Shown: piece after piece, positions 14,913-23,680 of the stretch
Layout of the letters: the number at the start of each line of letters is the position of its first letter
Numbering within the stretch: position 1 is the first letter of the stretch
NCBI GenBank assembly: GCA_012520395.1
Contig: JAAYOL010000049.1
Location: forward strand, 1-38,967
Reading direction: 5' to 3'
Source of the DNA: Clostridiales bacterium
Lineage (GTDB): Bacteria > Bacillota > Clostridia > Oscillospirales > Oscillospiraceae
DNA: 38,967 nt
Notes under the pieces: model-generated
What the model was told of the DNA's origin: nothing
Database searches by the model: none
The model's input: the letters and a program-made list of their open reading frames with translations, nothing else
Program-made: the position numbers and the translations under genes

Positions 14913-15905
14913 TCAGTGTCTTTTTGCGTTTTTCTGTTTATACATGAACTGATCTGCCATTACAAGCACGTCCTCGACAGTGAGGCAGTCCTTAAGGAAG
15001 GCCGAGCCTATGCTTATGTCCACCAGCGGCTCTATTTTGTTGATATAGTCTAAAAAATCACCTGTTACCCGTCCTATCAAATTATCCAGCCTCTCCTCTC
15101 CGTCAAAGAACAGAACGACAAATTCGTCCCCTCCCCAGCGGCACACCAGGTTTTTATTATCGTTAAAATAGCCATTTAATATTTCTCCGAAGCGCCGCAA
15201 AACTTCATCACCTGTCTTGTGGCCCCGGCGGTCATTTATCAGCTTGAAATTATCAATGTCGATAAGCAGCAGATAACCGTCCCGGTATGATGACTTTAAG
15301 CCCTTTGATAACAGCTCTGAGAAACCCCACCTGTTAAGAAGTCCCGTAAGCATATCGTAACTGGCGTAATAATATAGCCTATTGTTCGTTTCGTTGTAGG
15401 CATCTGTGAAAGTTCTTATAATCATATAGCTTGTAAAAATCAATACAGGCACCTGAATCAGGCGGTCATAGAATCGGCTTACGGGGTCGTAGACGGGTAT
15501 CAGTTCGGGATATACATAATCAAGGATGTGCAGAACAATGAATACGACTATCAGGGCGGCAAATAGAATCTTTTGATAAATGCCGTCCATTATGTAGCTT
15601 ATGATAATTAAAGCAAAAAAGGCAAACGCGATAAAATCACCCTTCCCGCCGCCAGAGTTGATGAAGGCGTAGGGCATGTAGAGCAGAATTGTGATTAGCA
15701 GGGCTATAAAGGGTATATACCTGTTAGAGGGAAATCTCCTGTTGAGGAGGAGAAGAAGGGAGGATAAGACAAACAGGATTAACCATTTAATATTTATCTC
15801 CGGGGGTAGTTTGGTGAGGTAATTGATGAGAATTGTAAAAAGAGAAAGAGCCATACCGATATAAAGAACATGCCGAAAAAGTCGCTGTTTTATATCGAAA
15901 TTCAA
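14913..15905 (-). CDS. Membrane-bound GGDEF diguanylate cyclase
   Basis: About 330 residues. Six or so hydrophobic segments fill the first 165 residues, with no recognised sensor domain. A GGDEF domain follows: DMLTGLLNR at its start, DIDNFKLINDRRGH (metal site), and an intact catalytic GGDEF at about 258-262. The RxxD inhibitory site five residues before GGDEF is absent, so product inhibition is unlikely. It should make c-di-GMP. I prefer the TTG start at 15905, 8 bases after AAAAGGAG; an ATG lies upstream at 15929. It sits directly downstream of the c-di-GMP-riboswitch-controlled pilin operon. Confidence 0.9.
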   Translation of the reverse strand: MNFDIKQRLFRHVLYIGMALSLFTILINYLTKLPPEINIKWLILFVLSSLLLLLNRRFPSNRYIPFIALLITILLYMPYAFINSGGGKGDFIAFAFFALIIISYIMDGIYQKILFAALIVVFIVLHILDYVYPELIPVYDPVSRFYDRLIQVPVLIFTSYMIIRTFTDAYNETNNRLYYYASYDMLTGLLNRWGFSELLSKGLKSSYRDGYLLLIDIDNFKLINDRRGHKTGDEVLRRFGEILNGYFNDNKNLVCRWGGDEFVVLFFDGEERLDNLIGRVTGDFLDYINKIEPLVDISIGSAFLKDCLTVEDVLVMADQFMYKQKNAKRH

Positions 15906-16096
15906 CAAACACACTCCTTTTGTTTGCATATATCATAGGTTTTGCATAGGCCATACAGTAAGTCCAGCACCGCGGCCTTAAATGGCCTTGCTCACAGCCC
16001 TGAGAAAACAGTTGCGCGAAATGGCCCCCCACAGGTTATTACAGCATTATAACAAACAACATCCTGATTGTGAAGTAGATGTTTTTCTGTTGTGGG

Positions 16097-16144
16097 TCAA
16101 AAAATAGATAGAAGCTCGTGCCAAAGCCAGAGCTCCTATCTATT
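16097..16144 (-). terminator. Terminator of the Flp pilin operon
   Basis: On the minus strand a 15-bp stem (AATAGATAG-G-AGCTC with GAGCT-T-CTATCTATT, one G-U) is followed by a run of T. It lies 68 bases after the pilin stop and isolates this operon from the GGDEF gene. Confidence 0.85.
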
Positions 16145-16211
16145 AAGAATGCTAGGGAGGTTATTCAAAAGTGAAGAGGCTGAGTTATAACGCGATAGAA
16201 AAATGAAAAAT

Positions 16212-16361
16212 TCAACGCTTAATATATATACTTGCAATTTCCGGGCCGAGTACAACCAGCGCGGCCACTATAACTATGGCGATTAAGGCAACGATGAGGC
16301 CGTATTCCACCATGCCTTGACCGCTTTCTTCATTTTTTAGCCAGTTTGAAAACTTATTCAT
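16212..16361 (-). CDS. Flp-family type IVb pilin
   Basis: A 49-residue small pilin precursor: a short charged leader, then the Flp processing site G|QGMVEYGL with the essential Glu at +5 and Tyr at +6, then a 20-residue hydrophobic helix (VALIAIVIVAALVVLG). This is the structural subunit of Tad/Flp pili, processed by the prepilin peptidase encoded immediately upstream. The second of two adjacent ATGs (16361) is preferred since AAAGGAG is 6 bases before it; the first is at 16364. No Tad secretion ATPase or outer genes are in the window. Confidence 0.9.
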   Translation of the reverse strand: MNKFSNWLKNEESGQGMVEYGLIVALIAIVIVAALVVLGPEIASIYIKR

Positions 16362-16410
16362 CATTGACTCCTTTCTCCCGCCTGGTCATCAAAATGGTAG
16401 CCAGCGCATG

Positions 16411-17055
16411 CTATAAAATAATAAACACAAGAGTGACAATCAGACCCATCACCATAAAGGGGGCGAAGGGCAGCATACTACGAAGTGTCAGCTTCCGTGT
16501 AAGGAGCCCTATCTGGCTATAGAGCAAGAGAGAAATGCTCATAATAGTCAGAGCCGAAATTATATTTGGGTAACCCAGAACTAAACCTATTACCCCCGCG
16601 AGCTTAACGTCTCCTGCTCCCACCTTGCTGAAACCGAGCGCCCATGCGACGATGGCAAAAAGACCCGCTACGATTACCATACAGAGAATAGAGATTAGCA
16701 AGGAATTTAAACCATAATACGAGGCCTGGAATATAATCCCCACAACTGATAAGGCGAGGACAAGTTCATTCGGAATAACATTGATTTTAAGGTCCACCAG
16801 AGCTGTCAGCACTGACAGGCCGAAAAGCAGAGATACAAGCATCGCCCCAAAAATGCTCTCCATATGTATGGCAGCAAGAGTCCAAACGGCCGCACTTACA
16901 AGACAGATAATGATATTCAACCGGCCCGGTGTGAAAACCCCTTTGGAAGCAGCACTCGGCTTTATACATTTATACACGGAAAAACTCTGCACTGCGTAAG
17001 GGATGAAAACGCCCGAAAGAGCGCCGGTCAGACCGAGCCCGATTACGGCCACCAT
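16411..17055 (-). CDS. A24-family prepilin peptidase (CpaA/TadV-like)
   Basis: About 214 residues, integral membrane aspartic protease with six or so hydrophobic segments. The two catalytic motifs are present: ALVDLKINVIPNEL (first Asp) and GAGDVKLAG (GxGD, second Asp). It lacks the N-terminal cytoplasmic methylase domain of PilD, so it is the short Tad-type enzyme. The ATG at 17055 follows GGGGTGGG, making it better than the TTG at 17073. It is the first gene after the c-di-GMP riboswitch and is cotranscribed with the Flp pilin 47 bases downstream, its likely substrate. Confidence 0.92.
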   Translation of the reverse strand: MVAVIGLGLTGALSGVFIPYAVQSFSVYKCIKPSAASKGVFTPGRLNIIICLVSAAVWTLAAIHMESIFGAMLVSLLFGLSVLTALVDLKINVIPNELVLALSVVGIIFQASYYGLNSLLISILCMVIVAGLFAIVAWALGFSKVGAGDVKLAGVIGLVLGYPNIISALTIMSISLLLYSQIGLLTRKLTLRSMLPFAPFMVMGLIVTLVFIIL

Positions 17056-17139
17056 ATTGCCCACCCCTTTCAAAAAACTAGTTTGCTTTCATGTCACAGA
17101 GAAAGATTGCAGTAGAATTTGAATTAAATGTAAATAAAA

Positions 17140-17171
17140 AAGACTCTATTTGGCTGCACAAATAGAGTCTT
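17140..17171 (-). terminator. Terminator in the expression platform of the c-di-GMP riboswitch
   Basis: A perfect 13-bp stem, AAGACTCTATTTG/CAAATAGAGTCTT, with a 6-base loop. On the minus strand TTTTATTT follows. It lies 10 bases after the aptamer and about 85 bases before the prepilin peptidase gene, so transcription of the pilin operon must pass it. Confidence 0.85.
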
Positions 17172-17181
17172 AGTATTAAAT

Positions 17182-17284
17182 AATACCAAAACATTTCGGC
17201 AACCAGGCTGTCATAGTCAATCGACCTTAGACCCTATGGCTTTGCGTCTCCGCCTTTCGACGAATTTGCCATTATCGATATTTC
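17182..17284 (-). promoter_or_regulatory. Cyclic di-GMP-I (GEMM-I) riboswitch aptamer
   Basis: On the minus strand the conserved GEMM-I elements occur in order: GGCAAA, a stem CGTC-GAAA-GGCG capped by the GAAA tetraloop, GACGCAAAGCC, a second stem closed by CATAG/CTATG holding the tetraloop receptor-like GGTCTAAGG, then ACAGCCTGGTTGCCG. P1 can be closed by AATATC (17284-17279) with GGTATT (17187-17182). The predicted transcription start falls at about the first base of P1. The regulated genes, prepilin peptidase and Flp pilin, are typical c-di-GMP outputs. On or off direction cannot be decided from sequence. Confidence 0.88.
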
Positions 17285-17291
17285 TGAATAG

Positions 17292-17320
17292 ATATTACAT
17301 TTTAAATGAAAATATGTCAA
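17292..17320 (-). promoter_or_regulatory. Promoter of the riboswitch/pilin operon
   Basis: TTGACA (17320-17315), a 17-base spacer and TAATAT (17297-17292) on the minus strand. The start site is expected near 17285, immediately at the riboswitch P1 stem. Confidence 0.75.
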
Positions 17321-17390
17321 TAAGAATCGCAAAAAAACTCAAATAATTCATGTTTTTTATAATAAATCACATAATAATTCAAATTTTCCC

Positions 17391-17455
17391 GCCCGGTTGA
17401 TACCCGGGCTTCAACATTTAATTAACAAAGACCCCCTAACCTGAGTTAGAGGGTC
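17391..17455 (-). terminator. tRNA-Thr terminator plus a second hairpin
   Basis: Minus-strand stem GACCCTCTAAC/GTTAGGGGGTC (17455-17430, one U-G pair) with loop TCAG, followed by TTTGTTAATT, lies 5 bases after the tRNA. A second hairpin, GCCCGG/CCGGGC (17391-17409), follows. Together they separate the tRNA from the riboswitch promoter. Confidence 0.7.
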
Positions 17456-17459
17456 CTGG

Positions 17460-17531
17460 AGCTGCTGGTGAGAATCGAACTCACAACCCCGTCATTACGA
17501 GTGACGTGCTCTACCTTTGAGCCACAGCAGC
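17460..17531 (-). tRNA. tRNA-Thr, anticodon CGT
   Basis: A complete 72-base cloverleaf with discriminator U. The acceptor stem is GCTGCTG/CAGCAGC. The D arm is GCTC/GAGC. The anticodon stem CGTCA/TGACG has loop CTCGTAA, giving anticodon CGT for ACG. The T arm is GTGAG-TTCGATT-CTCAC. CCA is not encoded. It has its own promoter and terminator. Confidence 0.95.
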
Positions 17532-17565
17532 AAAATAAGTTTTTGAGAATTCGGCAACACATGCG

Positions 17566-17594
17566 AGTATAGCATATCCTGTTTTTTTAGTCAA
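17566..17594 (-). promoter_or_regulatory. tRNA-Thr promoter
   Basis: TTGACT (17594-17589), 17-base spacer and TATACT (17571-17566) on the minus strand, with TGC before the -10. The mature tRNA starts about 28 bases after the predicted start. Confidence 0.75.
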
Positions 17595-17844
17595 CAGAAA
17601 AATATATTACAATTTGTATTTTGAAGGAATACTTTCCTCAAGGCGATGCTGAACTAAAATAATAAAACCGGGGAAATAAGGGATTATGTAACTTTATTTA
17701 AATTATTGATGATTTATATTGATTCCAAATAAAGGTGAAAAGGCTCACTTCTATTCAAATTTCTGTATTTTTTAGGTAAAATTCGTATAAATCAATAAAA
17801 TTTAAGTCTACATAAGAAATGAAGCTTTTAACATCTACAAATAG

Positions 17845-17874
17845 TTATGCACATTATCAACAGAGTTATCCACA
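17845..17874 (+). other. Cluster of three DnaA-box-like 9-mers in an AT-rich intergenic region
   Basis: TTATGCACA (17845-17853), TTATCAACA (17854-17862) and TTATCCACA (17866-17874) lie on one strand, the first two back to back. The third is the canonical DnaA box. They sit in a roughly 460-base AT-rich gap (17595-18055) that has no ORF of note, many A/T tracts and no other element I can name. Could be an accessory DnaA-binding locus, a regulatory site or part of an origin; no dnaA/dnaN gene is nearby. Confidence 0.5.
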
Positions 17875-18055
17875 TCGCCCTACACCTTGAGATTAAAGGG
17901 GTATAAACAAATATACCATTAAATGTAAAGTGCGCAAATGAATTTATTACAAAAAATAATAATATTAAACTGTTTACATAATCACAGAAAATGCAGCAAT
18001 TCGACATATAAAATTTAATCGAAATTATGTTTTGCAGGATAGCGCCGGCAATAAA

Positions 18056-19078
18056 TCATAAAATATTGTCGACATCCATTGTCGCCCAGGCGTTCAAATC
18101 CGTGCCGGCTATGTTGCCGGCCTTAAGCTCGTAATAGCCCTGCGAGCCTATCATGGCTGCGTTATCGCCGCAGAGATTCAGCGGTGCCAGATAAAGCGCT
18201 ATGCCCTCCTTCTCGCAGGCCGCCGTAAGATCTGAGCGTATTCGTGAATTTGCGACAACTCCGCCGGCGCAGGCTATTTTTCTATGACCTGTCTGCCGGG
18301 CGGCCTCCATCACCCTTGAGACTATGGAGTCGCTGACCGCGGCCGAGAAGGAAGCGGCGAGCGAGGCCTTGTCAAGCTCTTCTCCCTTTTGCTTAGCATT
18401 GTTGACTGTGTTCAAAACCGCGGTTTTGAGCCCTGAAAAGGAAAAATCCAGAGGGCAGTCGTCAACCTTTGCGCGGGGAAGGGGATACTTGCTGCTGTCT
18501 CCCGACTGTGAGAGCAGGTCTATGGGCCTTCCGCCGGGGTAGCCGAGCCCCAACACTCGGGCTACCTTGTCGAAGCACTCGCCGGCGGCGTCATCCCTCG
18601 TTGAGCCGAGTATTTTCATCTGCGTATAATCTCTGACGTCTATTATGAGTGTATGACCGCCGGACACCACCAGCGCGAGAAAGGGTGGCTTAAGCTCCGG
18701 ATAGGCCAGATAATTGGCGGCAATATGGCCCCTTATATGGTGCACCGGAACGAGGGGTACGGAGAGGGCGAGGGCGGCGGACTTGGCAAAGTTAAGACCC
18801 ACTAAGAGCGCGCCTATGAGGCCGGGCGCGTAGGTGACCGCGACGGCATCAATATCCCCCTTTTTTATATGCGCTTTAGCTATGGCCGAGTCCGCGAGCC
18901 GAGATATGACCTCTATGTGGCTGCGTGAAGCGATTTCCGGTACCACTCCGCCGTATATGGCGTGCATATCTACCTGCGAGAATATCTCATCCGAGAGGAC
19001 CTCCCGGCCATTTCGCGTTACGGCAACGGCCGTTTCGTCGCAGGAGGTTTCAACCGACAGTATTATCAAAGGAGTCAT
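18056..19078 (-). CDS. tsaD: tRNA N6-adenosine threonylcarbamoyltransferase TsaD
   Basis: A 340-residue Kae1/Qri7-family protein that transfers threonylcarbamoyl from TC-AMP to A37 of ANN-decoding tRNAs, with TsaB and TsaE. Diagnostic motifs are SVETSCDETAVAV near the N-terminus, the metal-binding HHIRGHIAAN (about 111-120), VSGGHTLI and CAGGVVANSRIR. It overlaps rimI by 29 bases, the usual association. The ATG is one base after AGAAAGG, so translation may in fact begin at TTG 19069, giving the family-typical start MIILSVETSCDE. tsaB and tsaE are not in the window. Confidence 0.96.
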   Translation of the reverse strand: MTPLIILSVETSCDETAVAVTRNGREVLSDEIFSQVDMHAIYGGVVPEIASRSHIEVISRLADSAIAKAHIKKGDIDAVAVTYAPGLIGALLVGLNFAKSAALALSVPLVPVHHIRGHIAANYLAYPELKPPFLALVVSGGHTLIIDVRDYTQMKILGSTRDDAAGECFDKVARVLGLGYPGGRPIDLLSQSGDSSKYPLPRAKVDDCPLDFSFSGLKTAVLNTVNNAKQKGEELDKASLAASFSAAVSDSIVSRVMEAARQTGHRKIACAGGVVANSRIRSDLTAACEKEGIALYLAPLNLCGDNAAMIGSQGYYELKAGNIAGTDLNAWATMDVDNIL

Positions 19079-19532
19079 TCCTTTCTAAATGCTTATATTT
19101 ATAAGTCATGAGCAGGGCATCCTCCCGGGGATTCTTGTAGTAATTTTTGCGCCTGCCCGCGACCTTGAAGCCGTACTTAGAGTAAAGAGCGATAGCCGGC
19201 CCGTTGTTCTCGCGCACCTCAAGAGTAAGAAATGATAGTCCGCCGGCTCTGCCGAAGTCAATAAGTGCGCTGAGCAGAGCACCTGCGATGCCAAGGCGCC
19301 TTGAATCAGGATCGACGGCTATGTTTGAGATATAGCCCTCGTCCATGACAGCCTGCATACCCGCGTAGCCGAGAAGCCTGCCGCTCTCGTCGACGGCGGC
19401 CAGATAGTGAGATAGCGGGCTTGAGAGCTCGCCACGAAACATTTCCTCTGACCAGGGCAAGGAAAAGCATAGCCTTTCAAGCGCCGAGGCTTCGCGCAGT
19501 TGACTCTCCTCCAGCCTTGTGATGATTACCAT
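19050..19532 (-). CDS. rimI: Ribosomal-protein-alanine N-acetyltransferase RimI-type GNAT
   Basis: A 160-residue GNAT acetyltransferase. It has LRLCFSLPWSEEMF-like N-terminus (ALERLCFSLPWSEEMF), the acetyl-CoA loop DPDSRRLGIAGALL (motif A) and the RENNGPAIALYSKYGFKVAGRRKNYY C-terminal motif B seen in RimI. RimI acetylates the N-terminal Ala of ribosomal protein S18. It lies between polA and tsaD, and adjacency to tsaD strengthens the call. Confidence 0.93.
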   Translation of the reverse strand: MVIITRLEESQLREASALERLCFSLPWSEEMFRGELSSPLSHYLAAVDESGRLLGYAGMQAVMDEGYISNIAVDPDSRRLGIAGALLSALIDFGRAGGLSFLTLEVRENNGPAIALYSKYGFKVAGRRKNYYKNPREDALLMTYKYKHLERNDSFDNTVG

Positions 19533-19543
19533 TCAAATACGCC

Positions 19544-22105
19544 TCACTTCGCGTCAAGCCAGTTTGGGCCGCTGTGAGCTTCCGCCGTTAGGGGAATGGA
19601 GAGCTGCATTACACCCTCCATCTCCTCGTCGAGAAGCCTTTTAACCGCCTCGCTCTCCTCAATCGGCGCCTCGACGATAAGCTCGTCATGCACCTGCAAC
19701 AGGAGCCTCGCCTTAAGGCCCTCACGCCTGAGCCTGGCATGAACGCGCACCATTGCCAGCTTGATTATATCCGCGGCAGTGCCCTGTATGGGTGTGTTGA
19801 GCGCCACCCGTTCGCCGAAGGCGCGAACATTGAAGTTTGAAGACTTCAGCTCCGGCAGATAGCGCCTGCGCCCGAAAAGCGTCGTGACGTATCCGTTTAT
19901 TTTCGCCTCCTCGACCACGGTCTTCATATATTCTCTCACGCCGTGGTACTTGGCCAGATAGTTCGATATATAGGCCTTGGCCTCTGTTGTTGTGACGTCT
20001 ATGTCTTGGGCAAGAGAGAAGGCTGAGATGCCGTAGACTATGCCGAAGTTTACCGCCTTGGCCCGGTTTCGCTGGAGGGGCGTGACATCCCCGGGCGCGA
20101 CCCCGAAGACCTGAGAAGCGGTTACAGTGTGTATGTCCTCGTTGTTTTTAAAGGCCCTTATCATCGTCTCGTCGCCGGAGATGTGGGCCAATATGCGCAG
20201 CTCAATCTGCGAATAGTCGGCGTCTATGAGCGTTTTTCCGGGTGAGGCGATGAACATACGGCGTATCTCGCCGCCGAGGGCTGTGCGTATGGGGATGTTC
20301 TGCAGGTTTGGCTCGGTGGAGGACAGCCGGCCTGTGGCGGTAACAGTCATCTGAAAGCTCGTGTGAATCCTGCCGTCCGGCGCGATTACCTTTATAAGTC
20401 CGTCGGCATAGGTGGATTTCAGCTTGGTCAGCTCTCGGTACTTGATAATTTCTCGTATTATCGGGTGCTTGTCTATCAGGCGCTCTAAAACGTCTATGTT
20501 TGTGGAATAGCCCGTCTTGGTTTTCTTAGGGGCGGGCAGCATAAGCTTATTAAAAAGCACATCTCCGAGCTGCTTCGGGGAGTTTATGTTAAATTCCATG
20601 CCGGACAGCTCAAATATGCGGCTTTGCCTCAGCTCTATTTCGCCGGCAAGAGAGTTTCCAAAATCAGCCAGTGCCTTCCTGTCAATAAGGAAGCCCTCGT
20701 GCTCCATGTCGGCGAGCACGGCGCAAAGCGGCAGCTCGATATCGTAGTACAGCCCGGTCATCCCCAGCTCGCTGAGCTTGTCCTCCAAAACGTGATAGAG
20801 CCTGTAAGCGGCCGCCGCCTCCGGCAGTTCATAGCCCAGATAGCGGGAGGACAGGGAGGAGAGCTCATATTTGCTGTCGGTGGGCGAAATGAGGTAGGCC
20901 GCGAGCGCGGTGTCAAAGACAAAGCCCTCGACCGACAGGCCCTCGCCAAGCAGAAGGCGCATTATGTCCTTGACGTTGTGCGAAACCTTTTTTACCTTCG
21001 CGCTGAAAAACTCGCGGAGAAAGGCATTATAACCCTCGCCGCAGACGCCCCAAACAAGTACGCTGACCTTGTCACCGGAGCAAATCTCCAGGCTGTCAAG
21101 CCCATCCCTGCATATCAGGGAGACATATTCGCAGGCCTTGCACCTTTCGAGAAGCGCCTTGAGAGACGCGTCGTCGTTCACGTCCTCCATGACAATCTGA
21201 GGCTCCTCCATGCGGGGAGAGCAGGCTTCCGAAGGCGGCGTGAGACCGAACCTATCAATAAACTTGTTAAATTCCAACGCACTGAACAGCTCATAGAGCC
21301 TGTCGTTGTCAGCGGGCGCTCTTAAATTGGCAGCCGGCTCGAAATCGAAGGGTACGTCACGGCAAATAGTGGCGAGAACATAGGAGAGCTCGGCACTGTC
21401 TCTGCCCTCAATGAGCCTTTTGCGCACGGAATCCCTGATGTCAAGCGTGTCTATATTCTCATATATTTCCTTAATTGACCCGAAGCGGCGGATGAGGTCG
21501 AGCGCGGTTTTTTCGCCCACGCCGGGTACGCCCGGGATGTTGTCCGAGGGGTCGCCCATCAGGGCCTTTAAATCCACCATCTTTTCTGGCGGGAAGCCGT
21601 ACTCCTCAATAAAGGCCTCTGGAGTCACAGTTTTAGACTCGGTCCGCCCCGCACGCGTAGAGACCAGTTTGACCGTCGTCTTGTCGCTGACAAGCTGAAG
21701 GCTATCCTTATCGCCGGTGACTATGACGCAGCGGATGCCTGAGTCGGCGCACCTTTGCGCCACCGTTCCGATGAGGTCGTCAGCCTCGAAGCCGGCCTTC
21801 TCGTACCTCGGGATGTTCATCGCGTCTAGAACCTCTTTGAGTATGGGCATTTGCGCTGCCAGCTCCTCGGGCATGGCCTTGCGTTTGGCCTTATAGCCTT
21901 CAAACTGGTCGTGGCGGAAGGTGGGGGCCTGGAGGTCAAAGGCCACGCAGAGCGCGTCCGGGTTTTCCTCGCTCAGAAGCTTTTGAAGTATATTCAGAAA
22001 ACCGAAAACAGCGTTGGTATAGATCCCCTCCCTCGTTGAAAGCAGGCGTATGCCGTAAAACGCACGGTTCACTATGCTGTTGCCGTCTAAAATCATCAGC
22101 TCCAT
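19544..22105 (-). CDS. polA: DNA polymerase I
   Basis: An 853-residue family A polymerase for repair and Okazaki fragment maturation. The 5'-3' exonuclease domain (about 1-290) has GFLNILQKLL, EADDLIGT and GDPSDNIPGVPGVGEKTA. The middle domain (about 300-470) lacks the clear acidic exonuclease motifs, so proofreading is probably lost, as in several Gram-positive enzymes. The polymerase domain has DADYSQIELRILAHIS, RNRAKAVNFGIVYG and VHDELIVEAP. Full length. The start has GGAGG upstream. Confidence 0.97.
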   Translation of the reverse strand: MELMILDGNSIVNRAFYGIRLLSTREGIYTNAVFGFLNILQKLLSEENPDALCVAFDLQAPTFRHDQFEGYKAKRKAMPEELAAQMPILKEVLDAMNIPRYEKAGFEADDLIGTVAQRCADSGIRCVIVTGDKDSLQLVSDKTTVKLVSTRAGRTESKTVTPEAFIEEYGFPPEKMVDLKALMGDPSDNIPGVPGVGEKTALDLIRRFGSIKEIYENIDTLDIRDSVRKRLIEGRDSAELSYVLATICRDVPFDFEPAANLRAPADNDRLYELFSALEFNKFIDRFGLTPPSEACSPRMEEPQIVMEDVNDDASLKALLERCKACEYVSLICRDGLDSLEICSGDKVSVLVWGVCGEGYNAFLREFFSAKVKKVSHNVKDIMRLLLGEGLSVEGFVFDTALAAYLISPTDSKYELSSLSSRYLGYELPEAAAAYRLYHVLEDKLSELGMTGLYYDIELPLCAVLADMEHEGFLIDRKALADFGNSLAGEIELRQSRIFELSGMEFNINSPKQLGDVLFNKLMLPAPKKTKTGYSTNIDVLERLIDKHPIIREIIKYRELTKLKSTYADGLIKVIAPDGRIHTSFQMTVTATGRLSSTEPNLQNIPIRTALGGEIRRMFIASPGKTLIDADYSQIELRILAHISGDETMIRAFKNNEDIHTVTASQVFGVAPGDVTPLQRNRAKAVNFGIVYGISAFSLAQDIDVTTTEAKAYISNYLAKYHGVREYMKTVVEEAKINGYVTTLFGRRRYLPELKSSNFNVRAFGERVALNTPIQGTAADIIKLAMVRVHARLRREGLKARLLLQVHDELIVEAPIEESEAVKRLLDEEMEGVMQLSIPLTAEAHSGPNWLDAK

Positions 22106-22150
22106 TACTTGACCTCCGCAAATTAATTAATAAATTATTATATCACTGTT

Positions 22151-23680
22151 TTATAATTTAAACAAGGCGGCAAAGCGTCTTATATCGGACCTCGTAAGGC
22201 AGGACATGAGTCTTAGGAATATGTAATAGAGGACGAGGGTAAGGAGTATGTGCAGCGCAATTACGAGCGGTACGGGGGACAGGGGCAGACCGATAAGGCG
22301 TAGCAGGAGTAGGGCGAAATTGACGGCGCCGACAATACAGATAAATGGCAGAGCGATGTCCCTTAGCGGTATGGATACGTCCGCTATCTTGGAAAGCCTT
22401 CGTATGCTCAGCACAAAGTTGAAGGTCTCGGTAAAAAATATGGTGAACACATAGGCTGTGACGGCGTACCTAGGTAGGAGAAAATAGACCATTATCACGC
22501 TCAAAAGTGCGTCGAGTATATTGTAGGTCATCGATTGCATCTGTTGCCCAAGACCCTTGAGCATGCCGTCTGTAACCGTGTCCATATACATCACGATGAC
22601 CAGCGGTGCAAAAATTCTTATAAGATTCCCCGAGGCCGCCGAGTGGTAGACGGCAAAGCCCAGATCCTTTGCATAGGCAAAGAAGATGCCGAAAACGCCT
22701 ATGGAGAAAAACAGGCAGATGGAAAGGGTGCGGTTTATTATTCTGTTTGATAGCGCCCTGTCGCCACGCATCTGGGCGTCGGTGAGGTCGGGCACCAGCA
22801 TTTCGGATATGGATTGAAAAATCGCTATCGGAAATAGCACAACTGGCAGTACCATGCCCGAAATAGTGCCGTAGGCGGCGAGTGCCGCTTCGGAGCTGGC
22901 GCCCGATTTCTGAAGCCCTTTTGGGACCAATAGGTGCTGTAGGGTACCGAGTGCCGTTCGTGCATAGGCGCTCAAGGCAAGGGGAAGGGCAATATTCAGC
23001 ATACGTCTTGTCATGCCCCGGTGCTTTTTCTTACTTGAACCGTAACGCCGCACATCAAGGAAGTATAAAAACATGATGAGGGCGACGGACAATATTTCAC
23101 CGAGTACATTACCCACCGAGACAGCGGCGCAGGCGTATTCAAGGTTTTCCAAAGGTACAAGCCTGAGCAGCAGCATCACGGCAATAATCCTGATCAGGTT
23201 TTCGAATATCTGTGCCGAGGACGATTTGACAATGCGCTGTACTGCCGTGAAGTAGCCGCCCATGACGGAGGACAGGGAGATGAGGGGGAGACTGAAGGCA
23301 AGTATCCTCAGGGAGAGCACCGTGCGCCCGTCTCCGACCCAGATGGCCCCTATACGATAGGCGCCGAAGAACAGGATGGCTCCAGCTGTTAGGCCAAAGC
23401 TGAGAGCGTATACGAGACAGCGCTTGACAGCAGCGCGAATGCCTGTGGGGTTATCCAGCCCGATTTCCTCGGAAACGAGGCGGCAGACGGCAAAGCGTAT
23501 ACCCGATACGGCAAAGGTCACAGCGAGGACCTGCACAGACATTATAAGCTGGAAAAGCCCTATACCCGCCGGCCCTATCTTGTTTGACAGATATACCTGA
23601 AACGACAGGCCTATTGCGCGAATTACCAGCGAGGCTATCGTAAGCAGAAGGGTGTTGTATACAAATCTTTTCGCGCGCAT
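22151..23680 (-). CDS. SpoVB-type polysaccharide/lipid flippase (MATE/MVF superfamily)
   Basis: About 509 residues with 12-14 hydrophobic segments and an N-terminal KRFVYNTLLLTIASLVIRAIGLSFQVYLSN typical of SpoVB/YtgP/MurJ-like transporters. These flip lipid-linked cell-wall precursors; SpoVB functions in spore cortex formation. SpoVB versus another paralogue cannot be resolved here. The ATG at 23680 after a GGGGGG stretch is preferred to TTG 23701. Transcribed toward polA with a 45-base gap. Confidence 0.85.
   Translation of the reverse strand: MRAKRFVYNTLLLTIASLVIRAIGLSFQVYLSNKIGPAGIGLFQLIMSVQVLAVTFAVSGIRFAVCRLVSEEIGLDNPTGIRAAVKRCLVYALSFGLTAGAILFFGAYRIGAIWVGDGRTVLSLRILAFSLPLISLSSVMGGYFTAVQRIVKSSSAQIFENLIRIIAVMLLLRLVPLENLEYACAAVSVGNVLGEILSVALIMFLYFLDVRRYGSSKKKHRGMTRRMLNIALPLALSAYARTALGTLQHLLVPKGLQKSGASSEAALAAYGTISGMVLPVVLFPIAIFQSISEMLVPDLTDAQMRGDRALSNRIINRTLSICLFFSIGVFGIFFAYAKDLGFAVYHSAASGNLIRIFAPLVIVMYMDTVTDGMLKGLGQQMQSMTYNILDALLSVIMVYFLLPRYAVTAYVFTIFFTETFNFVLSIRRLSKIADVSIPLRDIALPFICIVGAVNFALLLLRLIGLPLSPVPLVIALHILLTLVLYYIFLRLMSCLTRSDIRRFAALFKL

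Noticed and set aside
17081..18055. CRISPR array or integration site near the tRNA
   Set aside because: No regularly spaced repeats, and no duplicated tRNA 3' end or integrase gene in the window.
20624..21325. 233-codon plus-strand ORF inside polA
   Set aside because: Antisense shadow of a well-conserved polymerase gene, with no ribosome site or family match.
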